A stretch of DNA of 64,000 bases from Saccharina japonica (GCA_008828725.1 MEHQ01003854.1:1278652-1342651), one strand, 5' to 3'. Shown: positions 20,381 to 34,020, counted from the first letter of the stretch. The notes: generated from the sequence alone by a model not told the origin. Numbers and translations: made by a program.

Positions 20381-21224
20381 AGAAACGCATGCACCCAAGC
20401 AATATCACGCGGATACAGCTGAGGACCACCGCAGAATACTGTAAGGCAAGGCTACGGGCACGAATACGAAGCCCTTTTCAGCCTGTCTGTGCTCTTATCG
20501 AGGCAAGCGATGCAACAACGCCAGCAGAGCCAAACCTCTACGAAGTACGAAAGCCTATAGATTTCATCCTGAAAACCCACGCACACACACACCAGTCCAG
20601 ATATTCCACTCAAGATCACGCAGAATAAAAGACAACTATTTAATACCATGAGATGAAAGAGCTAAATCGCCTCCCGCCCGATGACGGAATGAATACTATT
20701 AATACTAGCCATACTATTAATACTAGCAAAACTATTAATACTATTAATTACGTGCATCCCCAAGTACAACAGCACAACACAAGCTTTGGCACGCAGCAGG
20801 CGCCCCTTTTCCATGAACGCCCGCCCCCAAAGTATAAAAAAATGAATGCGAGAGCTCCGAACACGAAAACCGAAACACACACCGCCTCTCCCCGTACGTA
20901 CTCCGACAAGGAAGACAAGAAGGTACTGCTGTTGAAGCGCTCGCTTCTCTTGACGGGGGTGTAACGGTCAAGTAACGGGAACGCTTTTGTTGGAACCATG
21001 ACACTCCACACCCCCACCGTACCAACCAACAATTAACAGAAAATAAGTTTCGCGATCACCACAGCTGCCAACCGATTCTCGGGAGAAAATAACACAAAAT
21101 CCGGGATTTTGAGGCGGTCAAGTTGACACGCCGGCCGCTTCATCATCTCTTCATTCGGACTCCACGAACCAATTTTGCTCCTGCGGCAGGGCGGGAGACA
21201 AGCATCAAGTGTTTTCGGGAAAAG

Positions 21225-24200
21225 TCAGAGGAGGGACGGGATTGTGTGTCGCGTCGAACGTTGATTTGAACGAGGAAACAGGGAAGCGTGTCTTGTTGGA
21301 TGGAGAAAACCGTCGATCGAAATATCGAAGACCCTTATGTAGCCCCTTTCGAACTGCACACACGTCAAAACTACTTGGAATTAGTGAGGCATTTTTGTTT
21401 TTTGTTTTTTTGCAGCAGCAGCAGCAGGTACCGTGATGCACCCCCCAGTGCTTCACAATCCACTCCACCATACACCTGACAGCACACCGCAGAACCTCAC
21501 AGCACAGCGAATTACTTTAGAGCACGTTTAATATACTATACGTAGAGCACGACTCGTACTGGTATGGTATTTTTGAAAAAAAAAAAACAGCTGTGAGATC
21601 GAAGATTTCGTCGAAACTCATCTTTGCTACGTATTAATAGCTATATATGATATACCGGTTTTTACCCAGACAACCTGCTGTGCAGAATTGAAGTCTTCCT
21701 ATAAAACAAATCAGCACATAAACAGGCGTTTTCTGTTATCATGGTGTTCTTGCTTCGTCCTACACTCACCGTTACGGCAGATATGTTGTTCGAGTTGGAG
21801 GTGGAGTAGAGGACCTTGCCCTTGGTCTGCTCTCGTTGGTCGAAGCCAAGAATGGCAAGGTACCTCTCCTTGCACGTGCGTCCTACGCCCTGGTACTGGG
21901 ACAGAACACGCGGGTTCAAGACGCAGTACAACCCAATCGCCTGAAAATCGCAGGTTGGTGCGGAGGACCGGGGGGGGGGGGGGGCAAAATAATGACCACT
22001 GCTGAACTTGTATTTTGCAAGCAAGAACGTGTTCATGTCAGGCGGTCTGTTTCTTGAGAGTCTCCGGGCAACGCTAGCAAGGCCGTTTGTGTGGCTGTCT
22101 GTTTCAACCTTGCGGGTCTCGGGTCCACAAAGCATCGATGAGTGCAGGGACACCTTTCGAGCAAAGTGAGGACGGCCGTCAGTACTCTTGTGTGTGGTAT
22201 GTACGGTATGACTGACTAGGCCAACAAGATGCATCTAATATGAGCAAGGCTAAGCCTTGAAAAGTTATTTTGACACCACCCTCGAACATATAGGCTGAGC
22301 GTAGACTGTTAATACAGGAGTTTGTCTAGCGCTTGACGTTGAGCAGGACTTCATAGTCCAATTAATCCAATTGTCTTTTCGTAACGTTCTTTAAAATCGG
22401 GAGCGCTGCGTTCTGTTTGTTTTGTTTTGTTTTGTTTTTTGTTTGTTTTCGTATTGCTTGTCCGTGGCCTCATGTTGTAGAGCACCAGTACAGCAGTACA
22501 TGACACCCACCCGTCATAGAAACAAACAGGAATGGTATTCCCAGATTTTCTTATTTATTTTTTTGCATGGAAAAGAGCGTGTTGCTACGTAAACAAACCT
22601 CAAAAGCTCGCCGCGTCGAGATTTACCGTTTTCCCTGTGCATTTATCTCGCGCTGCCTATTTTCTTCGTAGCAAGACACTTTTGTTTGCTCGGCAGGTTA
22701 GTCCTTCACAGCCTATATATACGCGTGCAAGGTGTTGGCTATCCGGACTCACCTCTACGACGCCCACTCGGATGTCAGCATCCAGCGCGCAGAAGACGTC
22801 CTCCTCGTTGGCTAAGAGGGAAACACTCGATCCCACCTGTGTTACAAAACGTACGTAGCCAAATTTCAAGGGCGACGTTAATTCGGAGACGAGGGCTCTA
22901 GCTTATGGGCAACCGACTCCATCTGGATCGCAAAACTGACAAAACAAAAACAAAAGTTACGGTTTATAGAACACTAAACTCGTACTACTAGTATGAAACA
23001 GGGACATCGGCCCAGGCTGAGTTTCTCATCTAGGGACGGGTACGTTCTACGCTTAACTTCAGCATACCAGCTCCCGTATATATTTATTATTTTTACGGTA
23101 AATTCCTAAATTTCAGCCTGGTTTTCGTGGTGATTAGAATATTATACTGTGTAGCGAAAATGCGTCGCAGTGCGGCGCGTTTTTCTGCTCCGCCTTCATA
23201 TCGGTCGATCGTTTTCCTGCAAAAAATAACGAAATCGCCACCTCAAAAGTTCCCCTTTTCACTTTTCATGCTCCTCTGCAAATCGACAAGGCTGCCACAC
23301 GAACAAGAAGAAAAAAATGTTCTATTAATAGCTGATAATTTCACATTTCGGCGCAATCCGCATCAGCATGGGGCTGGCTGGCTACCGTACCCGAGAGACA
23401 AAGAACAACTACGTAACCGAATGGAGTTGCACTGCCGTCCAGCATGTTTTTCTGCGGTCAACGAAATCAACCAAGCAAAAAAGTTGGCTCTCTTGAATAA
23501 ACAAAAACCATACGGTACATATCATACGTACATACTTCGTACCAGGTACTTGTTGTGTATATATCATACCCGGTAATCGTATGTTTTTTTAGTAGGATAT
23601 ATATTCAGGGGTACGGGGGGTACTATTAATAGTAAACCTACGTATTAATAGTTGTTTAGGCTTCGTATACTCGGGTATGTACCCGGGTATGATACCTTGA
23701 GAGTATATACCTTCGCATATATCATATATATGTACAGCTGTATATGATGTAACGGAATACCCTACAAAATCCCACTGATCAGTTTCATTATACTTCGGCG
23801 TAATCCCCACGAGGCACAAGCGGGAGCCCGAGAAGAAGAAACCAGGGGACGGGATGATGCGATGCACCGCCGCACACGTAAAACATTATATTATATTACA
23901 TGATATGACATGAAATACGGCAAGACATGAAGATAACTCATACCAGGTATATATTAACAAGCTGTCGGCATAACAGGAACTCGCGGAAGAAGGGTGCTTA
24001 TATACAACTACTGCCGTCAACTTGTGTGCGTTGGGAGCTTTTATTGTTGTTGTTGTTGTTGTCTTCACATTAAAAACCGTGCCGGTCTTTCTATCCAGTA
24101 ACTCCATCTGTCGGTACTAATCCAACACTTGACTCGGTCGATTCCCGTGTTCACAGGCTTAACTTACCCAAAAAAGGTATACTGAAATAAAAGTGGAGCC

Positions 24201-27200
24201 CCGAAGGGTCTCCGCAAAGCGATCAACGTCAGTCAAATTTTGCCCGAACAAAAACGACACCACCAATCCTCCTCATCTCTTCATTTTCGTGGATTATACC
24301 GCGGCGGTCGATTGCAGCTTGTATTTTTTAAGCTTCGGCGATCTTGAAAGGAGTACGGACAATATTTGTATATATATACGACGAGTCTTGGACGAGTACT
24401 TTTTTTTTTTGCGCTGCGTACTTGCAGTCGAAACTCGGATTTCACTCGAAACGAATGAACAAATAATTGAAGCGCCCGCTCTCTCACCTCGAGCAGGGAC
24501 AGTACGCACTCCTGCCATTTCAGCTCGTTGGCCTGCTTGTTCAGCTCGGTGGTTCCGCGCGACCAGTAGTGCTTGAGCGAGAGCGCTAGCTTGGGGAGGC
24601 TGTGGTGGAGGGCGAACGAGCGAGCGCTGTCCAAGGAGACGCTTTTGAAAGTGTAGACATACCTGGACAGACAAGACAAGACAGATGGTGTGCGGATGGA
24701 CAAAAGGACAAAAGGACGGGGGCACAACAGAGGGGGGAGCAAAAAAACAACAACCATGGGTTAGATGGCAGGGGGTGTACTTCATTTTCATGCATGGCCG
24801 TAGTCGTATGTATGATCATATAGACCCTGCAATGCCGGGACGGAGCATGTCGGGCTTTCACCGACCAGGCAGACATTGTTAGCACCAAGCTTTGCGAAGC
24901 GCCGTGAGGTGTTGGGCGAGTCGCATGAAGGGTGAGCTGCATGCTACTAAGAACCGCTTGTGAGGCGGACTTGCATATGGATCAGGATGACAGCTTCAAT
25001 GATAAGGGGGGGGGGGTCATCGCTTTTGCTGAATAAAAAACATGTTCATAATCTATTCCGCGTAGATTGGGCCCGGGACGTTGGGGGGGGCGCAGTTCTA
25101 TAACTGGTACCTGGTATATTGTGTAACCTCTAATAATAATAAACGGGTAACTTATCCGGTAAAACGGAAGGTTATACGTTTTTAATTTGTTTGTCAGGCT
25201 TGTCATCTCGCGCTCTACTCTCTAGGATTGAGAATCAGGACAGGCACTGGGTGTACTGACGTGGTTGAGTAGAAAGAACGGGTTTAAATGTGAAAACAAC
25301 ACACACTGCTATAATTAATAATCGCGGTACCGTGGCATGTTGCATTGCAGGTTGTAGGCGGAAGGAGGCCAGTGGACAGAGGAGCTCGTAAGTCAGCAGG
25401 ATGCCAAGTAAATCAGACCAGATGTTCGTTCATCATGATAATCGTGAGTGCGTGCCCGAAAACCATCCATTTTTATTGTCCGCCCCCCTTCATCGCCACG
25501 TCACTCGCCACCTCGACTTGGTATTAATACCAGTAATAAAATTGATATGCACATGTACTACTACTGCTGTATTCGATGAGAGTCGACGAGGGAAGAAAGG
25601 GCCGAACTCTCTTCTCGGGATAAAAATGCAAGGCATGAACCGTAGTGGGGGAAGAGGGAGAGGAGCCTACTTTGTGACCCCGGATCTGAGTTACGACCAG
25701 GAAGGAGAGAGAAAGGAAGGGCGAAGATAATAAATGAGACAAGAAGAAAAAATAAATAAATGTACTGCTGCCGTACATCCCCCAAGTACATCCCAAGATG
25801 ATACCAGCTATTCATATATATATATAACCAGGTTATATATATGTGGTAAAATAACCAGGTTATATATCTGGTATTTTCTATATATATATATATACCCTGG
25901 CTTGACCCTGGCGTAAAATACTTTCTCGTCGTATGTCATGTTATGTATGATAGCACGCTTCGAACGATGGCGAGACGACCCGCCAGCATATTAAAGTCTC
26001 CCTCTCGGCGGTGTAGCATTCCCGAACGACTTCGTACTGCTGTGGCCGGCGCGACTACGTACGTATGATATGTATTGTACAATGGTCACAATTCATACTA
26101 TTTTTAATATTAACATGTATATACGTACCCGACGTACCTGGTATGATATGATATACTATACGGCTACGTATTGCTGTCCTCTTCTTCAAGTTCAACGCAG
26201 TCCAGATGTCGGTCCGTACGCCCGTACTACCCGTACACCGGTCTCTTGGATGCGTCATCACGTATTTATATGTACGTACGTATCATACACGTTTTCACGA
26301 TATTATATACCTGGTATACCAGCATGATACCTCAGAATTATTAATGTATCAATACTTCAGTATGAACCAAGCACGCACACAGCACACAGCAGAGTATACG
26401 AAGGAATACCAAGTCGATCGTCTTGAATTCGGGCGGCGTTGATCCCGTTAACGCAAACAAACACATATTGCTCACTGCTCACTGCTCGATGCTCATCACT
26501 CACCCAACGGCAAGCGCGACTCGGCACGCGTTGAAGGCGACGGAGAGGTCCTGCTTCGACGCGGCCACGCCCCTCGCCAGATCGTATGCCTTCTCCAAGA
26601 ACACCAGGTCCCCGCCGCTGGCCTTGTAGCCGTAAATGGCCGCCACCACGCCGGTCAGCTCCTGGCAGTCTTCCACCTCGCTAAACGCGCTCGATTCCCT
26701 GCTGAGCAAAAAACAAAACAAAAACAAAAACGAATACAGGGCCCGGCCCGACGACAAAAAAAACGCTTACGTACGTACGAGCATGATACATGTATAATAC
26801 CTCCCTCGAGTTCCACAGCTGTCAGATTTTGTTCCCCTCAAAACCCGTAGTTCGCGCGATGGAAGTATCCCACGCAGCTACGCGTACGAGTAGCAAACAT
26901 GAGTTTCGATAAAATCCTCCATCTCACAGCTGTCGTTTTTTTTTTTTTTTTTTAATATTGGCAATAATATGAGCAAGCCTTACATATTACGAGTAGAACA
27001 GCAGTGTTGTGAGACCATCCTTGAATAACCCGAGGATAGATATAGGTTATTACGTACCGGATTTAATGTAGTAGTGCTCGCCGCTAAGCACGATTTCTCA
27101 ATCCAATTTTCTTACCCCCCCCCCTCCGCGCAAAAGTGAGCATTTTACGTTCTTATTTTAGCCCTTACAGGACTGGAGTCCCGTTTTGGGGACAAATTAC

Positions 27201-28973
27201 TTAGAATTTGAGTGGTTTGTCCCCAAAATGGGGACTGCAGTCCTAAAAGGGGGTACGTCGTATACAGTATAGGTTATTTCTCATTCGTGGGCCTATACTG
27301 CTGCTGTGAATATGAAGTCATCATCGTGCACGAAACGTTTGAGGTCCGCGCGCGGCGGGGGCGTAGCAAGGAGGGGCGGGCGGGGGGGGGGGGGGCAGGC
27401 AGCTTCGCCGGCAAGCAGCGCAATGGCACATACATGCATGCGCCCGCGAAGCATTGCGGTGGCCGAGGGAGAAGGGGCATCACGCGTTTGGGGCACACGG
27501 TGCACATATATTAAATAGTAGTATTAATAGTGGTCATACGAATGATGAAACCCCAAAAAACACGTGCGTGCGTGCTACGAGAATGCTGGACATAATCTAT
27601 ATACATGTACTCGTTAGGTACGAGGTTGTTCGTGGTATGGGGGGGTATAATTAATTAATTTTGCGAATGAGGGAGAAGAATATATCATAGATGCCATGTT
27701 AAAGCTCTACAGGACCAGTACGCGTATCATATGATATGTATGCACACATTTGATCTCATACCTGGTACAGCAGCAGTTAGTACCTGGTACCCTCTGGTAT
27801 GATTTGAATTATCTGACCCCGAATATAAAGATCGCTTGTATATCCACATGTCATTCAAATGGTGCTTATAGTTAGTGTCAGAGTGGTACACTATATCTGG
27901 TATGGTATATTACATACCAGGTATAATATAGGTGTATGAGGCAAAACCTGCGTTTTCACGACGACGGTTGGTTGTTGTCGGGGTTTTCGTCTCGTTTCTG
28001 TCTCATTCTTTGTCTCGTTTTTTCCTGTAATTTTCGAATTTATGTTGACACACAGTCAGCACATCGAGCGCCATCTGCTTCGCCGAACTTTCTTCGTGCA
28101 GCACAGCAGCAGCAGCAGCAGCACAGCAGCAGCAGCACAGCAGCAAAACCGTTAGACAGAGCAGCAGCAACAGCAGCAACAGCAGCAGTATTGCCCTCGT
28201 AAACGAAAGCCCTACGTAAGGACCCCGCTTCTGCCGCTCGTTTCACGGCAGCAGCGGCAGAAGCGGCGGCGGCAACACTACTAGCACTACGAGGTAGCAG
28301 CAGCGCCTCTCACCAGGCCGAGCACACACACACGCCACAGCTGGTACCCTGTACAGACATGGTATGAATATTTTTGTATATACAAAGCGTCAGACCCCAG
28401 ACCAAACAAAGCAAGCCAAACTCACCACGATGACCCGCCGCAACATTCCTCTGGATGGTCTGCAAGGGCAGACAAACGCTCGTCGTCAAGAGACAGATCT
28501 CTGGATCTCACAGCCGCTCCCAGGCGACCCCTGTCCTCCCTCAGGTAATCGCAGTCATCTTCCCACTGCTGCTGCTCTTGTTCCTCATCCCACGAATCCG
28601 CAGACCCTATTGATTGCTCGTCACAGCAGCTGCTGACGTGTCTCGTGGTTGACATCGCAGGAGACATGCTGCTTGATGCTGAGGACATCGCTTGCATTCG
28701 TCTTCTGCCGGAGCCCGCTGAGTCGTTCAAGTGGAGGCGCGACGCAGCCAGCAAGCACCTCTGCAGGGCGGCTCGAAGAGACTCCTCGTGTGTCTCAACA
28801 GCAGCAGCAAGGGTGGCCAAAGCTGCGTCCGGGGCAGTCCCCCAGCGCTGAGAGGCGCAGCAGTCGGCGGACATGAGCTCGAGGACCAGCCTGACCGTCA
28901 GGTGAGGCTTACCTCTACTGTTGCTGGCGCTGCTGCCGCTGCTGGTGCTGCTGTTGCTGCTATACGCTACCAT
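21225..28973 (-). CDS. Unrecognised 433-aa protein, six exons
   Basis: Minus-strand exons: 28973-28426, 26698-26504, 24662-24488, 22836-22753, 21940-21770, 21353-21225. The phases agree at every joint (2, 2, 0, 0, 0), the donors are GTGAGT or GTGAGA, and the total is 1302 nt ending in TGA. Exon 1 begins with a Ser-rich stretch, then a region containing HEESLRAALQRC and a short acidic, Gln-rich part. Exons 2-3 are Leu/Ala-rich and probably helical (QELTGVVAAIYGY, LALSLKHYW). Exons 4-6 look beta-rich (EDVFCALDADIRVGVVE, IRVFDIS). I do not recognise a family; a helical repeat followed by part of a beta-propeller is only a guess. An in-frame alternative places an acceptor at 28891-28892, making the true start lie upstream. 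A further exon between 24488 and 22836 cannot be excluded. Confidence 0.75.
23012..23121. mobile_element. Short MITE with CCAGGCTGA ends
   Basis: The left end CCAGGCTGAGTTTCTCATC is mirrored by TTTCAGCCTGG at the right. Related sequence lies at 30011-30105 and inside 52526-52635. It sits in an upstream part of the 433-aa gene's intron 3. Confidence 0.6.
24035..24180 (+). repeat. Dispersed repeat R2, copy 1
   Basis: About 145 bp nearly identical to 53420-53570: a TTG microsatellite, then CTTCACATTAAAAACCGTGC, a block containing CTCCATCTGTC, GGTCGATTCCCGTG and AACTTACCCAAAAAAGGTAT. GGTCGATTCCC resembles a tRNA-type B box, hinting at a SINE. It is in an intron of the 433-aa gene. Confidence 0.75.
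24770..25004 (+). repeat. Dispersed repeat R1, truncated copy
   Basis: Contains the R1 head (CATGCATGGCCGTAGTCGTA), AATGCCGGGACGGAGCATG, GCGCCGTGAGGTGTTGGGCG and TTGTGAGGCGGACTTGCATA. It ends near GACAGCTTCAATGA, about 110 bp short of the full copies. Confidence 0.8.
28095..28200 (+). repeat. CAG/GCA trinucleotide array
   Basis: CAGCAG-rich tract in the first intron of the 433-aa gene. Gln or Leu/Cys frames across it are artefacts. Confidence 0.85.
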
Positions 28974-30187
28974 GATTCTTTGGAGTGGTGTGTAGGGCGC
29001 TCCGATGTCTTCTTCGGTTGTAGCAGGAGGAGGAGGAGGAGGAGGGGGAGGTGGTGTGCGGTGCGCTGGCGGGGATGGGGAGTGAGGAGGGTTGCTGCGT
29101 CGTGCTCGGTGGCGGAAGCAATTGAAAGTTGTGGCTAGTGCGTGCCGCTGTGAGCTGTGAGTTTCACCTATTGTTGTTGTCGATAGTCAGAGGTTGAGCA
29201 GCAGTGTCACCGTCCAGACGTCTAGACGCAGCAGCGCTGATGATGAGGTTTGAGAAGATAACCAACCGTGGCACTTCTGTATTGCTTTGCTTCTGAGGTG
29301 GTGGCGTGGTCACTTTGTCAAGGGGACTTCGAATTCGAAATCCCGCCGCTTTTTATTGAATCCGAATATAAAATTCATTTTTTATTATGGGCCGTTTCTT
29401 ATGGAAGCGTATGCCTCGGAATAAGCTAAACAATAAAGACGTACTCGTACGTATTTTGAATATTTTTATAAAACAAATACAAATTGATCTCACAGCACTA
29501 TGTTGTATACCAGGTACTCGTACCAGGTATACAACAGCCAGTAGTATATAGTACAGCCAGCAATATGCGTATATACGAAGTACGAGAGCAGCAGCTGCTG
29601 CCGTGTATGATATATACTCGTACCGGTACAATGTACATGCAGTACGTAAAACAGCCGGGACTTTCAAATTCTGAAGTATGCTATTATACGAGTACGAGCG
29701 CGACTTTAGTTTTGGTATCCAGTCTCCAGCCAGTCAGTGTTTGGCATTACAATGAGTTATTATTCTTTCATTGCACCTTGCGCACACAGCACACCACACA
29801 CCGCACACACAGCACACAGAGACTATATAATAATCTTGTGCATGGTTTGTGACTACAGCACAGTCAGCAAAAGCAGTGGTATACAACTGAGACGTACAGG
29901 CAGATAGCTTTTTTTGTACGGCATATGTATGTGTACCTGATATCTCTAGGATGAGAAAATAACCACAACACGTACTGATCTGCTACTACTACTGCTTGGT
30001 GTATGTTACAGGCTGGGTTTCTTATTTGAGAATGGGCGTGTACTATACACTAAATTCACAGTAACGACTCTCGAATTTCTCATTATTCCCGGGCAATCGG
30101 AAAGAAAAGTCCATAAGCCATACCACGTTTTTTCATTTTCAACCCTCGGCGGGGTGGGGGCTGGTGATGGGGGGGAGGGGCGGGGGG

Positions 30188-30600
30188 GAGGGGGGTGTAC
30201 TTTTTTTTCATGCATGGCCGTGTAGTAGCGTAGTCAGTATGACCATAGACCCTCGCATCCCTACAATGCCGGGACGGAGCATGTCGAGTTTTCACCGACC
30301 GGGAGGGGGTGGGGTGTACTTCTTTTTCATGCATGGCCGTAGTAGCGTACGTAGTCGTTTTATATGACCATAGACCCTCGCATCCCTACAATGCCGGGAC
30401 GGAGCATGTCGGGTTTTCATCGACCAGACAGACATTGCTATCATAGAGGGGGTATACTCAATGGCATGTCGTGCATGTGGCCGTATAGCCGTATGTCGTC
30501 TATATGACCATAGACCCTCGCATCCCTACAACAATGCCGGGACGGAGACCGCGTTGTGGGTTTCCACCAACCACAGACACAGACATTGCTTTCACCAAGG
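30188..30600 (+). repeat. Dispersed repeat R1, partial tandem copies
   Basis: Three consecutive heads (near 30200, 30325 and 30470), each with GACCATAGACCCTCGCATCC and ATGCCGGGACGGAG, spaced about 115-150 bp. G runs precede the heads. Confidence 0.8.
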
Positions 30601-30759
30601 GGGGGGGGGGGGGGGGGGGCAGCCCCACCCGTATACATACCAGCATTATCAAGTGAGGGATATATACGCTGAGTCGGGGATGGTAAATACACCCCCCTTT
30701 TTGTACATGCAGCACTTCAGACAGTAGTTACGCTGTAGTCGGCAAATTCAATGGTAGTG

Positions 30760-30762
<3 letters not shown>

Positions 30763-30790
<28 letters not shown>
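30763..30790 (+). repeat. Poly-G run of 28
   Basis: Twenty-eight consecutive G residues. Another G run lies at 30600-30619 and two shorter ones at 31349-31361 and 31400-31417. Confidence 0.95.
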
Positions 30791-31985
30791 CGCGGAGGTT
30801 GTAGCCGAATGGAGATTGTGGGCGTGTAGTTCAGTTTTGAACACGAATAACGTGATGTAGGGATTTTAGGTGTACCTCTTCGGGCTTGTGTATTATCCTT
30901 TCCCTACTAAGTGTGCGTGTTCTTTAGGTTTCTCTGATGGCTCTACCACTTTTGTGACCACGGGCTGTGATCTTGCTAGATTAGACTACAGGGATTAGCA
31001 ACTGAAACGAGTTTAATGTGAAGACAACAACAACACCAACCCCCCCCCCACGAGAACCCCTGGCGATTTGTTTGGAAATCGATACTCGCCGTACACGTTG
31101 TAGCGCATTTTATATATTTCAGCCGTTCGTCGGAGGGCCGAATTCTTCACCAGCTCGGAAACTCTTGCAGATAGATAGATGTATATATAGCATGATAGGC
31201 TTCGTTGTGCATGTCTGAAACGGCAGTGTGCATCACATCTATTATCTAATAATAATACCATATTACTAGGTATCTGTCTGTGTCTGTCTGTGGAAGGTTG
31301 TATGGCGATCATGTATAATCTGCCGTTTTTTTGTGCGTTCGGCCCGCTGGGGGGGGGGGGGAAAAGATTTTTTTTTTGTTTTCCGCTGCAGTTTGGCCGG
31401 GGGGGGGGGGGGGGGGGTGTTGTGGGCCAAGTTGGGCAGGCATTTTTTTTTTGTATGTCCTGTTTTCCCTGCAAATACATCTCAGCCTGCCTTTCTTATT
31501 CTATTGTTCGTTATCTTGTTCGGTACACCATACACCATCATCAGAACCAACAACAGCTTCTACCATACATAGTTTTTATCTTTTCTTGTCAGGGCCTCAC
31601 AGTTGGAAGAAGATTCGTAAATAAAGCATTATTTCGTACGTAGCCAAATTGCTTTATTCTTGCTAACAAAAACAGACAAAAACAGATGTTGTTATGCTTG
31701 AAATTGATACATGAAGCCCCCCCCCCCCCCCCCCCCCCCCCCCACCCCCCCCCCCCCCCCCCCCTCGTAAGAAACGGCCCCATTCATGTACCTGTACGTA
31801 GCATTCTTATGATACACATCAATCAGTGCAAACTGACTGGTACCTCGTATATATCAGGTACTGTTTTGTACCAGGCACCAGGCACCATACAGTGCCGACC
31901 CGTTTATATAATAAAGTACCTTCCAAGAAGGTCATCCTATAACCCTCAGCCTTACAATATGAAAACCTTAAGGAAACTCTTAGTC

Positions 31986-32112
31986 TATTACGGAGGACTA
32001 TAATAGTAAATAGGACCTACGGTGCGGTATACAAAAAACCCTATATATTTACCTGTTTTTACTAACAGTATTTTGTCCTTTTTACTAGTGTTTACTATGG
32101 TCCACCGTAATA
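31986..32112. mobile_element. TA-type MITE, second copy
   Basis: The left end TATTACGGAGGACTATA and the right end ATGGTCCACCGTAATA are inverted repeats. The 127-bp length and internal blocks AATAGGACC and TTTTTACTAACAGTA match 16481-16602. Confidence 0.75.
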
Positions 32113-32270
32113 GTCACTACGACCTAAGCTTGAGAAATTGGACCACTCCCTTCCTGTGGCTGGCTGGCTTGGGCTGAAGACACCATGGCACCACTGCCAC
32201 CATACGGTGCCTGCTGCGCACTAATACTACTCCCAGGAAACCCGTCTTCTAGGGGACCGAAACAAGAAAA

Positions 32271-32578
32271 TGACGCATGCTACGATAGAGGTGCATCATG
32301 TTTTCCCCGAGCTCCTCACTTGAAGAGCTCCATACTAATAGTAAGTAATAATAAGCCACCTGCCTTTGGAGGAAAATAAAAGTAAGTGATGCCCCTTGGA
32401 TGCCCGGTGAACAATCTCATGACCTACGGTAAGGATATTCGGAAACATATTTTCGACACTAAGAGTAAGAAAAGCCAGACGATTTTGGGTTAAGGAGGCT
32501 TTAATACTTTAATAGGTCGATCAGAAAACATTTTAGCCAAAAAAAGGTATACCTCTGCCTCTATCGTAGCAAGCGTCA
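32271..32578. mobile_element. 306-308-bp MITE with 21-bp inverted ends
   Basis: The left tip TGACGCATGCTACGATAGAG and the reverse complement of the right tip, TGACGCTTGCTACGATAGAG, differ at one of 20 positions. Body phrases CTCACTTGAAGAGCTCC and CCACCTGCCTTTGGAGGAAA recur at 38620-39280, and a decayed copy starts at 52265. No target-site duplication is seen for this copy. There is no open frame, so it is non-autonomous. Confidence 0.8.
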
Positions 32579-32640
32579 GATGCAGCATAAGAAAGTGTGC
32601 TTTCGCGCGCGCCTAGGATAAGAAAGTCAGCCTGACCCCG

Positions 32641-32703
32641 GTTTCAGGCAATGGGAATGACTACTACTACTGATACTATATAGTCATTCCCATTTGTTTC
32701 AGG
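32641..32703. mobile_element. Tiny foldback insertion flanked by 8-bp direct repeats
   Basis: The hairpin arms ATGGGAATGACTA (32651-32663) and TAGTCATTCCCAT (32681-32693) are perfect inverses. GTTTCAGG occurs on both sides (32641-32648 and 32696-32703), as expected of a target-site duplication. Confidence 0.55.
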
Positions 32704-33639
32704 TTTCTTTTGAGTTGGCCAATACTACTACTGCTGTTTGCTGTGTAGTACACACTTTTTCGAGGAAGTCAACATTAAACAGTTTTGATTTTTTTCGACA
32801 GGTTGTATTGTTGTATTTGTCCAGCAGTTCTGTAAAACAATGGACAAAACAGCATAATCATCTATACTTATTTATTTTACGATGAATGATTTATTTTTTG
32901 AATTCGGGGAGACGAAATGTGAAAGCGTAAAACAGGAACATATGATAGAAAACAAAGGTAATTAGGGTTAATTATTTATTTTCTGAATTCGGGGAGACGA
33001 AATATATGAGAGCACATATCATAGATATGAGAGTACATATATATGATATATAATGTAAGGGATTTAACGGGCGATGCGCTTTTCCCGCTCGGCACTCTCC
33101 TCATCGTACAGGTGAATACTATACCCAATCGAAAATTCGAAATATTTTTCTAAAAAGTCGTAAACTTGAAAATTCGAAAATTACAAAAAAAATCCATGTA
33201 TGTCGAGTTGGGATCGATTTTCGGACCCATAATACAAGATATTCTACATAATATAGCGATCACGTCTGTCTGCATTCAGAAGTAGTACGATACAGCTAAA
33301 CGTATTATTATTATACAATGGGGGAGGGGAGGGAAGAGAGTCCTGTCTGTGCTTTGTGAACCGGATGAACCCGGACAAAGCTGTGACGTGAGTATTCCCG
33401 ACGAAAGTGCAGGTAATATGGTACCTGGTAATATAATTAGTGTGGTATAGGTGGTCAAGTCAGGGGCTCAAAACACTCAAGTTAAGTACGTACTAATAGG
33501 CTATTCATTCGCTATTTACGAAAGGAGTGCAACAACAGCTGTCGACGTACGCACGTAGAGTGAACTACGAGCTGAGGGTTTGTTTCCGAATCGCCCGCAA
33601 TTGCAAGTCTAAATAGACTATTAATAAAATAAACTATTA

Positions 33640-33880
33640 ATATAATAAAACAGACAGACAAACAAACAACGAACACACACACAACAAACAACGACGTGTC
33701 ACGTGTCACACACACCACATAGCAGACACACCGCGCAAACCATAGACACGCACGACAAACAATACAATGACACAAAGAGACACACAATCTCTCTCGCAGG
33801 CTCACACAGGCACATACATGCAGACACATAGACACACAGACACAGAGACGTACAGGCAAACGGACGAACAACTGCACACA
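33640..33880 (+). repeat. CA/GACA-rich low-complexity tract
   Basis: Degenerate ACACA, GACACA and AGACA words. The overlapping minus-strand frame is Cys/Val/Leu-rich and judged an artefact. Confidence 0.75.
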
Positions 33881-34020
33881 CAGAGAGAGGCCTGACCGTT
33901 GCGAAATCTTTGTCCTGCAATGCACTAGGAGTACAATAATAGTACTAATAATAGTAGACGCATCCAAATTGATTGCACACGCCCTTCGTAAGGGCAAATA
34001 CATACGTGTGGCATGTCTGC

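Larger units (their letters stand above)
13654..21224. other. Repeat-rich intergenic region
   Basis: It lies between the start of adenylate kinase and the end of the 433-aa gene, both on the minus strand. Recognisable contents are listed separately: a telomere-tract element, a G51 run, a TA-type MITE, an AGAC array, a C28 run and a degenerate tandem repeat. Open frames at 15697-16078 and 16702-17000 look somewhat protein-like but lack splice or start support. No promoter element could be identified. Confidence 0.5.

Noticed and set aside
28893-28914. 22-nt intron bounded by GTAAGC and GTCAG in exon 1 of the 433-aa gene
   Set aside because: Far too short for a spliceosomal intron; the frame reads through it or the exon starts after it.
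33512-34003. 163-codon minus-strand frame rich in Cys, Val and Leu
   Set aside because: Translation of a CA/GACA-rich low-complexity tract.
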